Shown here in pieces: positions 6,392 to 15,489 of a stretch of DNA of 64,000 nt. Position numbers and translations under genes: made by a program. Within the stretch, counting starts at the first letter, position 1. Every line of letters begins with the position of its first letter. The notes beneath the pieces were generated by a model. That model saw only the letters and a program-made list of their open reading frames with translations, made no database searches and was not told where the DNA came from. Origin of the DNA: Methylotetracoccus oryzae (lineage in GTDB: Bacteria > Pseudomonadota > Gammaproteobacteria > Methylococcales > Methylococcaceae). Location of the stretch: assembly GCF_006175985.1 (NCBI RefSeq), contig NZ_SRSH01000002.1, positions 228,155-292,154 of the forward strand. The letters run 5' to 3'.

Positions 6392-8860
6392 ATGTTGTCG
6401 AAACACACACGAAAGACTGCTGTTGCAACGCTGGCGCTGTTGTTGGAGAGCGCGGGCTGCAAGTACCTGGGGCCCGGCATGACCGAGCATCTGGATCTCC
6501 CCAAGAATCTGGAAGTGGAGCAGGTGAAGGGACCCGAGATCAGGCCCCTGCAGGAGACGATTGCGGGCACGGATACCCTCAAGCGTCCCGAATACTTTCC
6601 CGCGACGGGGCCGGCCGTCGGTCGGCCCGAGGAGCGCGTGCGACGCACGGCCAAGGAGGGTCGTTTCACGTTGAATTTCGACGACGCCGACGTCAGTGAG
6701 GTGGCCAAGGCGGTGCTCGGAGACATTCTCAAGGTCAACTACGTGATTAGCCCGAAGGTGACCGGCAAGGTCAGCCTGCAGACCGCCCACCCGCTAGCCG
6801 AGGATGAATTGATCCCGACTCTGGAGATGGTGCTGCGGACCAATGGTGCTGTGCTGATCGGTAGTCGGGGCTTTTACCGTATCGAGCCGGATGCGAGTGC
6901 GATCATCGATGCGCCCGGTGCCGGCGTGGGAACGCATGGGGGCATGGTGCCGGCGGGGTTCCAACTGCAGATCGTGCCGCTGCGGTACGTAAGCGCGCTG
7001 GACATGCAGAAGGTGCTGGAGCCGCTGATGCCGCCCAAGGCGATCATCCGCGTGGACAATCTTCGCAATCTGCTGCTGTTGGCGGGAACATCCGATGAAA
7101 TCGAATCGGTCATGGATACGGTCCGGCTGTTCGACGTCGACGTAATGCGAGGCATGACGGTCGGCTTGTACCCGCTGAAGAATGTCGAGGCGGACATCGT
7201 CGCCGAGGAACTCAGCAAACTTTTCGGCGATGAGGGCAAAGGCGCGGTCGGGGGCATGTTGCGCATGCTGCCGATACAGCGCCTCAATGCCATCCTCGCG
7301 GTGTCGCCGCAACCCCAGTATCTGCGCGAAGTCGAAAGCTGGGTGGAGCGTCTCGATCGCTACAACACAAACAAGGCCGGCGGCGTGCACGTCTATCGCG
7401 TGGAAAACGTGGATGCCGTCCAGTTGGCCGAAACGCTGAGCAACATTTTCGGACAGGCTGGCGGCGCGGGCTCTCGAGGGTCGGTGGCGCCCGGCTTTTC
7501 CGGTTCCGAGATCGGTGGCGGACGCTCCAGTGGTCTGTTCGGCGGGCGTTCTGGCAGCAGCGGCTTCGGCAGCAGTTCCGGCAGCAGTGGGTTTGGCGGC
7601 AGTTCCGGCAGCAGCGGCTTCGGGTCCTCGTCCATGTCGGGCAGCGGATCAAGCGGTTTCGGCAGCAGCAGTTCGACCGGAGGCTCGAGCGGCTTCGGCT
7701 CGTCTTCAGGCTCCAGTGGTTTTGGTAGCTCCACCGGCACATCGAGCGGACTCGGCGGTTCTGGCGGGACCGGTAGCGGTGGTTTTGGCAGCGGCGGTTT
7801 CGGAAGTGGTAGCGCAAGCGGCGGCTTCGGCTCGGGATCGGGTGGTGCCGCCGGCGCATCGGGGCGTCGCACCGGGCAGGGGGGGTCTCAGGCAGCCGAT
7901 CTCGGCACGATGCGTATTGTTGCGGATTCCTCCAACAATTCGCTGATCATCGTTGCCAAAGCCCAGGAATACCGGCAGATCATGGAGGTCATCAAGGAAT
8001 TGGACCGCATGCCGCGGCAGGTACTGATCGACGCGACCATTGCAGAAGTCGCCCTGACCGGCCAACTGGAATATGGGTTGCAGTGGTTGGTCAATGCCGG
8101 TTCGCAGAAGGCGTCTCTGATCGAAGGCGGGGGTGGATTACAGCCACTGTTGTCGGCGATGTCCGCAGCGGGTCCTGGGTTGACGTATTACTCGGTCGTC
8201 AATAATTCGCAGAATATACGGGTCCTCCTCAGGGCGTTGGCTGCGCAGGGTCGGGTCAACGTGCTGTCAACGCCGTCGCTGATGGTGCTGAACAATCAGG
8301 AGGCACAGATCAAGGTCGGTGACCAGGTGCCGATCCAGACGTCGGCCACCACCAACACCAGCGGTGGTTCGAGCCCTTTGATCACCAACAACATCCAGTA
8401 CCGTGATACGGGCGTCATTCTGAGTGTCCGGCCGCGCGTCAATTCGGGCGGGCTCGTTGTGCTCGACGTTCAGCAGAGCGTTTCTCAGCCTTCCAAGAAC
8501 GACGTGTCGCAAATCGACTCCCCAACGATTTCGCAGCGCGAGATCAAGAGCAGCGTCGCAGTCAAGGATCGAGAGACGCTGGCATTGGGCGGCCTGATAC
8601 AGGATCGGCGCAGTCAGACCACGAACGGCATTCCCTGGTTGTATGACCTGCCGATCATTGGTGCCTTGTTTAGTACCACGGCGCGCGACATCTCGCGAAC
8701 CGAACTCGTCGTACTGTTGACTCCCCATGTAGTCGGAGACGAGGCTGATTCCCGGAAGATCACGAACGAGTTCCGGCGGTCGCTGAAGGGTTTGTATCGA
8801 CCGCCCGGCGAATCGTACGGCGGTAGCGCCTCCGACAAGTCGATCCCGCTCGAGAACTGA
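6392..8860 (+). CDS. gspD: GspD secretin with GFG-repeat insert
   Basis: Outer-membrane secretin of the T2SS. The N-terminus ends in ESAGC at residue 23, a plausible lipobox. Then come N0 (FTLNFDDADVSEVAKAVLGD), N1 and N2 (LRYVSALDMQKVLEPL, YPLKNVEADIVAEEL), N3, and the C-terminal secretin channel (QVLIDATIAEVALTGQLEYG, VPIQTSATTN, VLSVRPRVN, VKDRETLALGGLIQDR) with a final S-domain-like tail. N3 is split by a ~140-residue Gly/Ser-rich insert (about residues 357-500) with nine GFG motifs. The total of 822 residues exceeds the usual 650-750 because of this insert. It is the last gene of the operon; a hairpin at 8882-8920 follows. Confidence 0.97.
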   Translation: MLSKHTRKTAVATLALLLESAGCKYLGPGMTEHLDLPKNLEVEQVKGPEIRPLQETIAGTDTLKRPEYFPATGPAVGRPEERVRRTAKEGRFTLNFDDADVSEVAKAVLGDILKVNYVISPKVTGKVSLQTAHPLAEDELIPTLEMVLRTNGAVLIGSRGFYRIEPDASAIIDAPGAGVGTHGGMVPAGFQLQIVPLRYVSALDMQKVLEPLMPPKAIIRVDNLRNLLLLAGTSDEIESVMDTVRLFDVDVMRGMTVGLYPLKNVEADIVAEELSKLFGDEGKGAVGGMLRMLPIQRLNAILAVSPQPQYLREVESWVERLDRYNTNKAGGVHVYRVENVDAVQLAETLSNIFGQAGGAGSRGSVAPGFSGSEIGGGRSSGLFGGRSGSSGFGSSSGSSGFGGSSGSSGFGSSSMSGSGSSGFGSSSSTGGSSGFGSSSGSSGFGSSTGTSSGLGGSGGTGSGGFGSGGFGSGSASGGFGSGSGGAAGASGRRTGQGGSQAADLGTMRIVADSSNNSLIIVAKAQEYRQIMEVIKELDRMPRQVLIDATIAEVALTGQLEYGLQWLVNAGSQKASLIEGGGGLQPLLSAMSAAGPGLTYYSVVNNSQNIRVLLRALAAQGRVNVLSTPSLMVLNNQEAQIKVGDQVPIQTSATTNTSGGSSPLITNNIQYRDTGVILSVRPRVNSGGLVVLDVQQSVSQPSKNDVSQIDSPTISQREIKSSVAVKDRETLALGGLIQDRRSQTTNGIPWLYDLPIIGALFSTTARDISRTELVVLLTPHVVGDEADSRKITNEFRRSLKGLYRPPGESYGGSASDKSIPLEN
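7460..7890 (+). repeat. Imperfect SSGFGSS-coding repeats inside gspD
   Basis: The DNA encodes a low-complexity run of Gly, Ser and occasional Phe with nine copies of GFG, six in the form SSGFG and three as GGFG, separated by 4-20 residues. The units are diverged in the third codon positions, so this is not a fresh tandem duplication. It lies in the N3 domain between the ETLSNIFG helix and the MRIVADSSNNSLII strand. Confidence 0.85.
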
Positions 8861-8881
8861 CACGATGTACGGGAATCGATG

Positions 8882-8920
8882 CCGTGCTACCCGGGGTCGG
8901 GCGGCGCGAGGGTAGCACGG
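8882..8920. terminator. Hairpin between convergent gspD and comF
   Basis: CCGTGCTACCC at 8882-8892 and GGGTAGCACGG at 8910-8920 form a perfect 11-bp stem with a 17-base loop. It lies just after the gspD stop and includes the last codons of comF. There is no T-run, so it may act as a two-way mRNA 3' end or a Rho-dependent stop rather than a classic intrinsic terminator. Confidence 0.45.
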
Positions 8921-9606
8921 GCGCAAACCCACACTTCAATGCGTTCCGCGCCCGCCGCGCGGAGCGCTTTTGCCAACTCTCCGACGGTCGAGCCAGTCGT
9001 CATCACATCGTCGATGAGGGCCACGTGCCGGGCATGGAATGACGGCTTAACCGCAAATGCCCGCCGCACGTTCCGGACGCGGTCGACGGCCGAGAGCCCA
9101 ACCTGCGATGCCGTGGCCCGTGTCCGCATTGCGCTGCGTGTCTCCAGCGGCAGTTGCAGTCGCCGACCCACCTCACGCGCGATTTCGGCGCTGGGGTTGA
9201 ATCCTCGCGCTCGGAAACGGTCGGGGTGCAATGGCACCGGGATCAGCCAATCGGGAAGATCTGAGCGCTCGGAGAGCGATTCCGCCAGCAAACCCCCAAG
9301 CAAACGTGCGTGCGGGTACCGTCGGTGGAACTTCAACGCCTGGATCATGTGGCGAACGGGCTCTCGGTAGCGCAGCGGCGCAGTGGCGCTGTCGAATGCG
9401 GGAGGATGACCGAGGCACTCGCCGCAGACCCCATGCCCGGAGATTGCCAGGGGCAAAGCACAGCACACGCAACTCGAGCGGATGAACGGCAGCGTCCGTT
9501 CGCAGCCGGCGCACAGATCCTTCCCGGTGGTCGCGTGTGCCCCACACAGCAGACAGGTGGGCGGGAACAGCCACTGCTGTATAATCCCTGACCAGTTGTA
9601 AACCAA
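8887..9606 (-). CDS. comF: ComF family phosphoribosyltransferase-like protein
   Basis: ComF/GntX family protein linked to DNA uptake and recombination in transformable bacteria. It carries an N-terminal four-Cys zinc ribbon (CLLCG...CAGC) with a second Cys cluster ([14 protein letters not shown]), then a type I phosphoribosyltransferase domain with the PRPP loop [14 protein letters not shown] near the C-terminus and [12 protein letters not shown] in the middle. No ATG is available: a GTG at 9657 would place the start far into the bioB leader, whereas the TTG at 9606 gives the N-terminus usual for the family. Start therefore uncertain. It is divergent from bioB and shares the control region with it. 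Confidence 0.88.
   Translation of the reverse strand: MVYNWSGIIQQWLFPPTCLLCGAHATTGKDLCAGCERTLPFIRSSCVCCALPLAISGHGVCGECLGHPPAFDSATAPLRYREPVRHMIQALKFHRRYPHARLLGGLLAESLSERSDLPDWLIPVPLHPDRFRARGFNPSAEIAREVGRRLQLPLETRSAMRTRATASQVGLSAVDRVRNVRRAFAVKPSFHARHVALIDDVMTTGSTVGELAKALRAAGAERIEVWVCARATLAPPDPG
9580..9585 (+). promoter_or_regulatory. bioB promoter -10 element
   Basis: A perfect TATAAT lies 93 bases before the bioB start. No good -35 hexamer is seen 16-18 bases upstream. The BirA operator begins 10 bases after it, so a bound repressor would cover the transcription start. Confidence 0.55.
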
Positions 9607-9628
9607 AAGATGCTCGCTGGGTTGACGA
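9596..9628 (+). promoter_or_regulatory. BirA operator upstream of bioB
   Basis: TTGTAAACC at 9596-9604 matches the left half of the known proteobacterial BirA operator exactly. After 15 bases, GGTTGACGA at 9620-9628 matches seven of nine bases of the right half (GGTTTACAA). The spacing is that of the E. coli bio operator. It lies between the TATAAT and the bioB start, and overlaps the start region of comF. Confidence 0.82.
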
Positions 9629-9672
9629 AGGTTCGCCCCGGCGCGGCGTCCCTGCACCGAAGAGAGAGAAGT

Positions 9673-10671
9673 ATGCGCCCAGAATCAAACGCCGTGGGGG
9701 CCGCCGAGCGGGCCCCAGACCAACTTCGTCATGACTGGTGCATCGACGAGGTCGAACGGCTTCTGGAGCAACCGTTCAGCGATTTGCTCTACCGCGCGCA
9801 GCAAACGCACCGCGCCTACTTCGATCCGAACGAAGTGCAGATCAGTAGTCTGCTAAGCATCAAGACGGGGGCTTGCTCCGAAGACTGCGCCTATTGCCCG
9901 CAAAGCGTTCATCACGACACCGGGCTGGAGCGCGAGGCCCTGATGCCGTTGCAGGAGGTGCTGAAGGCCGCAGACGAAGCCCGTCGCCAGGGGGCCACGC
10001 GCTTTTGTATGGGCGCGGCCTGGCGCGGCCCGAAAGATAGGGATGTCGAGCGTGTCGCGGCGATGATCGAGGGTGTCAAGGCGCTTGGCATGGAAACCTG
10101 CGTGACCTTGGGTATGCTGACCGACGGCCAGACGGCTCGCCTGAAAGAGGCTGGCCTCGACTACTACAACCACAATCTGGATACCTCGGAAGCGTACTAT
10201 TCGCAGATCATCACGACGCGGACCTATCAGGACCGGCTCGAGACCTTGCGCCGCGTTCGCGAGGCCGGCATCAACGTCTGTTGTGGCGGCATACTCGGCA
10301 TGGGCGAAAGTGCGCGGGACCGGGCCGGGTTGCTGGTGGAGCTGGCCAATTTGCCCCAACACCCCGAGAGTGTACCGATTAATCTTCTGGTTCAAGTCGA
10401 GGGCACTCCGCTGGCGGGTACCGAAACGCTGGATCCGTTCATCTTCGTACGCACCATCGCCGCCGCTAGAGTTCTGATGCCGGCGTCACGGGTACGCCTG
10501 TCCGCGGGGCGCACCGAGATGAGTGACGAATTGCAGGCTTTGTGTTTTCTTGCCGGTGCCAACTCGATCTTCTACGGGGAGCGGCTGCTGACGACGGATA
10601 ACCCGCAAGTCGGACGTGATCGCGCGCTGTTTGCCCGGCTTGGGCTGCGCATGTCCGGCGTGGGGGCTTGA
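9673..10671 (+). CDS. bioB: Biotin synthase
   Basis: Radical-SAM enzyme that inserts sulfur into dethiobiotin to make biotin. The [4Fe-4S] motif is [11 protein letters not shown], near residues 61-71, and the later family motifs are present ([57 protein letters not shown], the last containing the Arg that binds the [2Fe-2S] cluster). The ATG at 9673 has AGAGAGAG about six bases before it. At 332 residues it is of usual length. It is first of four overlapping genes bioB-F-H-C and follows a BirA operator. Confidence 0.98.
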   Translation: MRPESNAVGAAERAPDQLRHDWCIDEVERLLEQPFSDLLYRAQQTHRAYFDPNEVQISSLLSIKTGACSEDCAYCPQSVHHDTGLEREALMPLQEVLKAADEARRQGATRFCMGAAWRGPKDRDVERVAAMIEGVKALGMETCVTLGMLTDGQTARLKEAGLDYYNHNLDTSEAYYSQIITTRTYQDRLETLRRVREAGINVCCGGILGMGESARDRAGLLVELANLPQHPESVPINLLVQVEGTPLAGTETLDPFIFVRTIAAARVLMPASRVRLSAGRTEMSDELQALCFLAGANSIFYGERLLTTDNPQVGRDRALFARLGLRMSGVGA

Positions 10672-11846
10672 CGTCGCTGCATCCTGAGTGGGCCCGAGCG
10701 CTGGAGCGGCAGCGCTCGGCGCATCTGTGCCGCGAGCGTTACGCGGTGGAGGGTTCGCAGGGCGCGGTGGTCCGCTGCGACGGCCAGCGATTGATCAACT
10801 TCAGTTCGAACGATTATCTGGCCCTGGCGAGCCATCCGGAGGTCGTGGGCGCCTTGATCCGGGGTGTCGAGCGGTACGGTGTCGGCGCTGGAGCCTCACA
10901 CCTGATCTGCGGTCACGCTGAGGCGCATGAGCTTCTCGAACAGGAACTCGCCGCGTTCGTCGGTCGTGAGCGCGCCCTTTTGTTTTCCACCGGCTACATG
11001 GCCAATCTCGGTGTGATCGCGGCGCTGGCCGGCCGCAGCGCGGACGTGTTCGAGGATCGCGAAAACCACGCGTCGCTGCTCGACGGCGGCCTGTTGTCGC
11101 AGGGGCGGCTGCGCCGCTATCCGCACGCGAATATCGGGGTCCTCTCGCAGTTGCTGGCACAGAGCCGGGCCGCCGTGAAACTGGTCGTCAGCGATGGTGT
11201 CTTCAGCATGGGTGGGGACATTGCGCCACTGTCGGAGTTGGTCGATGCGTGTACGCCAGCCGGCGCCTTCCTGATGATCGATGATGCGCATGGTCTGGGG
11301 GTGCTTGGACCGCAGGGCGCCGGCACGCCAGCGCACTGTGGCGCGCCGGTGGACGCCGTGCCGGTGTTGGTCGGAACCCTGGGCAAGGCGCTCGGTACCT
11401 TCGGCGCGTTCGTGGCCGGCGGCGAGGAACTGATTGAATACTTACTGCAGACTGCACGCACCTATCGGTACACGACTGCGTTGCCTCCTGCTCTGGCCGA
11501 AGCCACGCGCGCGGCCTTGCGTTTGGCGCGTTCGGAACAGTGGCGCCGCGATCGCCTGGCCGCCTTGATCGCACAGTTCCGTGCCGGTGCCACTGCGCTG
11601 GGGTTACGGGTCGTGGCGTCAACCACGCCGATCCAGGCGGTCCTGATCGGCGGCAACAGTCAGACGATGGTGGCCGGAGAGTTCCTGCGACGGGAAGGCT
11701 TCTGGGTTGGTTCCATACGCCCGCCCACCGTGCCGGTCGGCTCCGCCCGGTTGCGCATCACCTTGTCTGCCGGACATGATGAACAGCAGGTTCACGACCT
11801 GCTCGGTGCCCTGGCCCGCCTGCCAGCGGAGTGTCGAGCGTGGTGA
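10668..11846 (+). CDS. bioF: 8-amino-7-oxononanoate synthase
   Basis: PLP enzyme that condenses pimeloyl-ACP with alanine. Family marks in order: [15 protein letters not shown] near residue 45, [28 protein letters not shown], the [14 protein letters not shown] strand, [13 protein letters not shown], and the PLP-binding lysine in [13 protein letters not shown] near residue 244. Start is the TTG at 10668, overlapping the bioB stop (TTGA), so translation is probably coupled. The 392-residue length is normal. Confidence 0.97.
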   Translation: MTSLHPEWARALERQRSAHLCRERYAVEGSQGAVVRCDGQRLINFSSNDYLALASHPEVVGALIRGVERYGVGAGASHLICGHAEAHELLEQELAAFVGRERALLFSTGYMANLGVIAALAGRSADVFEDRENHASLLDGGLLSQGRLRRYPHANIGVLSQLLAQSRAAVKLVVSDGVFSMGGDIAPLSELVDACTPAGAFLMIDDAHGLGVLGPQGAGTPAHCGAPVDAVPVLVGTLGKALGTFGAFVAGGEELIEYLLQTARTYRYTTALPPALAEATRAALRLARSEQWRRDRLAALIAQFRAGATALGLRVVASTTPIQAVLIGGNSQTMVAGEFLRREGFWVGSIRPPTVPVGSARLRITLSAGHDEQQVHDLLGALARLPAECRAW

Positions 11847-12631
11847 CCCGTGAGCCCCTGTTTCGCGAAATTCTGGGGTGCGGCGAAGACCTCGTCCTGT
11901 TGCACGGATGGGGCATGAGCAGCCGCTTCATGCGGCCCTTCGCGGAGCGCCTGTCGGAGCGCTTTCGGGTCACCCTGATCGATCTCCCGGGCCATGGTCG
12001 AAGCGGCCTGCTCGCGGACGGCGGCATCGCCTCCGTTGCCATGGCCGTGCTTGCGCGGGCACCGGCGAGGGCGCACTGGGTGGGCTGGTCGCTGGGAGGC
12101 CTCATTGCCCTGCAGGCCGCTGTCCTCGCGCCTACGGCTGTGCGCTCGCTGTGCTTCCTGGCCGGTTCGCCGCGTTTCGTGGCGGCGACGGATTGGCCCG
12201 GCGTGGAGGAAGCGGTATTGAACCGCTTTGCGAGCGATCTGCACCGCGATTACGGCCGCACCATCGAGCGCTTTCTCGCGCTCCAGTTGCATGGAATGAA
12301 GGATGAACGGCCACTACTCAAAGCGCTGCGGGAGACCCTCGCAGGCCAGGCGAAGCCGACCGAGGCGGGACTGGCCGCGGGCCTTGCCATGTTGCGCGGG
12401 ACTGATCTGCGCAGGGCAGTGAGCGCGTTGCACTGCCCTTTGCTGATGCTGTTGGGACGCCGGGATCGTCTGATTCCCGCTGCCGTCGGTCCGGCCGTTC
12501 TGGCACTCAATCGCGGCGCTGCGGTTGCCACCCTGGAGGACGCGGCGCACATTCCATTCTGGACCCATCCCGATGCCACGCTATCGGCCGTGGCAGCGTT
12601 TCTCGAGCGCGGGGTCATGGTAGGCGGATGA
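11831..12631 (+). CDS. bioH: Pimeloyl-ACP methyl ester carboxylesterase
   Basis: BioH frees pimeloyl-ACP by removing the methyl group that BioC puts on. It is an alpha/beta hydrolase: oxyanion motif LLHGWGMS at residues 22-29, nucleophile elbow GWSLGG (Ser near 88), the acid in LGRRDRLIP, and the catalytic His in DAAHIPFWTHP near residue 235. Possible GTG starts lie at 11831, 11840 and 11843; the last overlaps the bioF stop as GTGA. It overlaps bioC by ATGA. The bioF-bioH-bioC order is common in gammaproteobacteria. Confidence 0.95.
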   Translation: MSSVVTREPLFREILGCGEDLVLLHGWGMSSRFMRPFAERLSERFRVTLIDLPGHGRSGLLADGGIASVAMAVLARAPARAHWVGWSLGGLIALQAAVLAPTAVRSLCFLAGSPRFVAATDWPGVEEAVLNRFASDLHRDYGRTIERFLALQLHGMKDERPLLKALRETLAGQAKPTEAGLAAGLAMLRGTDLRRAVSALHCPLLMLLGRRDRLIPAAVGPAVLALNRGAAVATLEDAAHIPFWTHPDATLSAVAAFLERGVMVGG

Positions 12632-13443
12632 ACGACTTGCTCTGCGGGAGCGACCCCGAGAAGCACCAGGTGCGTCGTGCGTTCAGCCGCGCCGCGGCCC
12701 GTTACGATGGTCTGGCCAGCTTGCAGCGGCGAATAGCGGAACGCTTACTGAGCCATCTCGGAGACCCGGCTCTGCAACCCTCGAGGGTGCTGGACCTCGG
12801 GACGGGAACCGGATACTGCTTGCCGCGGCTCGGGCTGCGCTTCCCGCAAGCCCAGCTCATTGCGGTCGACCTTGCCGAGGGCATGCTTCACCAACTGAGG
12901 AAGTCGCGGGTGGTTGGGCGAGACCCCTGGCTGGTGAACGGCGATGCGGAACGCCTGCCTCTGGCCGGTGACTCGGTCGATCTGTTACTGTCGAATCTGG
13001 CCTTGCAGTGGTGTCCGAATCTACCCCAGGCGCTCGGCGAATGCGCTCGAGTCCTCGTTCCGGGAGGCTTGATGGTTTTCTCGACCTTCTGCACCGGCAC
13101 ACTGTGCGAACTGCGGCGAGCCTGGGCCGCAGTCGATGGCTATAGCCATGTAAACCGCTTTCGGAGTGCCGCCGAGGTGCGCGCTGCACTGGCCGAGGCG
13201 GGTCTATTGGCGGTTCGGGTCGAGCAGGACTCGAATGTCATTACTTATCCGGACGTCTTCGCGCTGATGCAGGAACTCCGGGGGCTCGGCGCCAGCAACA
13301 GGACCGCGAATCGGTGCCGAACCCTGACGGGCAAGCAACGTTTGTTGGGGATGGCCCGTCGCTATCAGGCCCAGTACCCCGGGGCCGAGGGAGGTATTCA
13401 GGCAAGTTTCGAGATCCTGGCCGTCGCGGCGACCCGCCCGTGA
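12628..13443 (+). CDS. bioC: Malonyl-ACP O-methyltransferase
   Basis: SAM-dependent methyltransferase that methylates malonyl-ACP so that fatty acid synthesis can extend it to the pimeloyl chain. Motif I is VLDLGTGTGYCLPRL near residue 54; motif post-I is LIAVDLAEGML; motif II is VDLLLSNLALQWCPNL and motif III LVPGGLMVFSTF, all typical of BioC. The N-terminus has the BioC helix VRRAFSRAAARYD. ATG overlaps the bioH stop. The operon ends here: the next 300 bases hold no bioD. Confidence 0.96.
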   Translation: MNDLLCGSDPEKHQVRRAFSRAAARYDGLASLQRRIAERLLSHLGDPALQPSRVLDLGTGTGYCLPRLGLRFPQAQLIAVDLAEGMLHQLRKSRVVGRDPWLVNGDAERLPLAGDSVDLLLSNLALQWCPNLPQALGECARVLVPGGLMVFSTFCTGTLCELRRAWAAVDGYSHVNRFRSAAEVRAALAEAGLLAVRVEQDSNVITYPDVFALMQELRGLGASNRTANRCRTLTGKQRLLGMARRYQAQYPGAEGGIQASFEILAVAATRP

Positions 13444-13779
13444 AAATGGAAAGCACACGCTGCGGCAGTGTCGGCGGTTGCCCTTCGGGAATTCCTCCCT
13501 CGCAGTGCACCATCCTGGGAAATGGGCTCTTTTCGATCCGCATCCCAATCCCTTGCCAGCAGTTGACTTCTGCCGGCTGGCGCGGGCCGCGAGTCACTCA
13601 TCGGGGTCGCCGATGGCCACTGGCTGTGGTGTGATCCAGAGGGCAATGGTCTTGCGCAGGCATCGGCGTTACGGTATTTTCACTCGGTTTTTGCTCGTGC
13701 GGTGCGAACGTTCGGCGGTGAATTCACTTACTGTTTGGGGGTCTTTCAGGAAGTCCACCGGGTTTACCCTCCGCGTCGC
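13444..13779 (+). other. 336-bp gap between bioC and the DUF2244 gene
   Basis: No complete gene is recognised. The frame of the DUF2244 gene stays open upstream to a stop at 13564-13566 and its translation looks protein-like (VADGHWLWCDPEGNG, FGGEFTYCLGVF), but it has no ATG, GTG or TTG until a GTG at 13702. It may be a non-coding open stretch, a frameshifted fragment, or an N-terminal extension. Confidence 0.4.
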
Positions 13780-14250
13780 ATGATTGCGCGTGAACTCGAC
13801 CCTGCGACGGGTGCCATCCGGCTGGTTCTGACGCCGAATTCATCGCTCACACAGGCTCAAGCCCGTTTGTTGCTGGCGGCGATGGCCGTCGCCATGGGCA
13901 CGATCGCACTGTTCTTCACGGCCCTGGGGGCCTGGATGGTGCTGCCATTCTCGGGAGGCGAGTGGTTGATGCTGGCTTTGGCGCTGTGGTGGGTTCAGCG
14001 GAAACTTTCGGTCATCGAGATCATCACGATTCACAACAGCACGGTGAGCGTGGACGTTAAGCGACTGGCGTCGGAGCAGTCCCACTGTTTTGAGAAGACC
14101 TGGCTTCGGGTGGAGCGGGTGGCTCCTGTACGCGGCGGGTATCCAAGCCGGCTGTATCTGCGCCGCCAACGCACCTCGCTCGAAATCGGCAGCTTTCTGA
14201 TCGAGTCCGAGCGTGACATGCTTGCTCAGGAACTACGACAGTTCCTGTGA
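13780..14250 (+). CDS. DUF2244 membrane protein
   Basis: A 156-residue protein with a short N-terminal domain (RLVLTPNSSLTQAQARLLL), two membrane helices (about residues 31-51 and 54-70), and a C-terminal beta-rich cytoplasmic domain (VDVKRLASEQSHCFEKTWLRVE, LYLRRQRTSLEIGSFL). This matches DUF2244, a family of unknown function often found beside cytochrome oxidase genes. Here it sits 71 bp before coxB on the same strand, which suggests a role in oxidase assembly or expression, but this is inference. The ATG at 13780 is chosen; a GTG at 13702 would add 26 residues. Confidence 0.78.
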   Translation: MIARELDPATGAIRLVLTPNSSLTQAQARLLLAAMAVAMGTIALFFTALGAWMVLPFSGGEWLMLALALWWVQRKLSVIEIITIHNSTVSVDVKRLASEQSHCFEKTWLRVERVAPVRGGYPSRLYLRRQRTSLEIGSFLIESERDMLAQELRQFL

Positions 14251-14321
14251 TCGAAGAATAATTAAGAATTCGTTTTTGTCTTACGCATTGAGTCCCTAAA
14301 GCATTGAAGAGAGAGGCATCT

Positions 14322-15455
14322 GTGGAGAGAACAAAGCTATTGCTGGGCGCGGCTGCGCTCGGACTGGTTGGCAACGCGCATGCCGAATATGCGTTGAACC
14401 TAACGCGCGGAGTCACGCAACTTAGCCGCGATATCTACGATCTTCACATGTACATCCTGTGGGTCTGCGTGGCGATCGGGGTGATCGTCTATGGCTTGCT
14501 CACTTACTCGGTCTTGCATCATCGGAAGTCCAAGGGCGTCGTTCCGGCAACCTTCCATGAAAACACGAAACTGGAAGTGGTCTGGACCGTCATTCCGTTC
14601 CTGATTCTGTTGGCCATGGCCGTGCCGGCTACCAAGGTGATGATCGAGGCCTACGACACCAGCGCGTCCGACATGACCGTCAAGGTCACCGGCTATCAGT
14701 GGAAGTGGCGCTATACCTATCTCGACGACGGGATCGACTTTTTCAGCACCCTTGATGCGAAGAGCAACGAAGCTCGGCAATTGGGATCGAAGATTAACCC
14801 GGAGACGGTAGAGCATTATTTGCTCAACGTGGATCACCCGCTCGTCGTGCCCGTCAATAAGAAGATCCGGTTCGTGTTTACAGCGGCCGACGTCATTCAC
14901 TCCTGGTGGGTGCCGGCTCTGGGCTGGAAGAAGGACACGATACCGGGTTTCGTAACGGAGGCGTGGGCGCGCATCGATGAGCCCGGTGTTTACCGCGGTC
15001 AGTGCGCTGAACTGTGTGGTCGCGACCATGGGTTCATGCCCATCGTCGTGGAAGCCAAGAGCGAAGCCGACTACCAGGCTTGGCTGGCGACGCAAAAAGC
15101 ACAAACCACCGCCAAGGCCGATGAGGCCGTTACTGCGGCGTCGAAAAGCTTCACCCTCCCTGAGCTCATGGCGAAGGGGGAGGCCGTGTACAATGCCAAC
15201 TGCGCTGCGTGCCATCAGGCCAACGGAGAGGGTATTCCCGGGAACTTCCCGGCCATCAAGGGCAGCCCCGTTGCCCTGGGGCCGATCGACGAGCACCTCT
15301 CAATCGTCGCGAAAGGCAAGGGAGCGATGATGCCGGGTTTCAGCAAGACTCTGGACAAAGTCGACATCGCTGCTGTCGTGACGTATCAGCGGAACGGTTT
15401 TGGCAACGACAAGGGTGACCTGCTGCAGCCGTCGCAAGTCCCATCTGAAAATTAA
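14322..15455 (+). CDS. coxB: Cytochrome c oxidase subunit II with fused cytochrome c
   Basis: Subunit II accepts electrons at the CuA centre. A signal sequence ends near NAHA; two membrane helices follow (MYILWVCVAIGVIVYGLL and VVWTVIPFLILLAMAVPA). The cupredoxin domain holds the aromatic YQWKWRY and the CuA ligands in CAELCGRDHGFM around residues 228-239. A linker then leads to a class I cytochrome c domain with the haem motif CAACH near residue 293 and a Met ligand in AMMPGF, so the subunit is of caa3 type. The GTG at 14322, with GAGAGAGG upstream, is preferred over the TTG at 14304. Confidence 0.97.
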   Translation: MERTKLLLGAAALGLVGNAHAEYALNLTRGVTQLSRDIYDLHMYILWVCVAIGVIVYGLLTYSVLHHRKSKGVVPATFHENTKLEVVWTVIPFLILLAMAVPATKVMIEAYDTSASDMTVKVTGYQWKWRYTYLDDGIDFFSTLDAKSNEARQLGSKINPETVEHYLLNVDHPLVVPVNKKIRFVFTAADVIHSWWVPALGWKKDTIPGFVTEAWARIDEPGVYRGQCAELCGRDHGFMPIVVEAKSEADYQAWLATQKAQTTAKADEAVTAASKSFTLPELMAKGEAVYNANCAACHQANGEGIPGNFPAIKGSPVALGPIDEHLSIVAKGKGAMMPGFSKTLDKVDIAAVVTYQRNGFGNDKGDLLQPSQVPSEN

Positions 15456-15489
15456 CAGTTATTCAGCTTCCTAAAGAGGTGAAACGGGT

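Noticed and set aside
7284..7872. Repetitive DNA in gspD considered as a possible CRISPR or tandem-repeat array
   Set aside because: The repeats are short, uneven and follow the reading frame; there are no spacers of constant length.
13478..13783. A 101-codon plus-strand frame in the gap after bioC
   Set aside because: Low-complexity, no homology, no ribosome site; another frame in the same stretch looks more protein-like.
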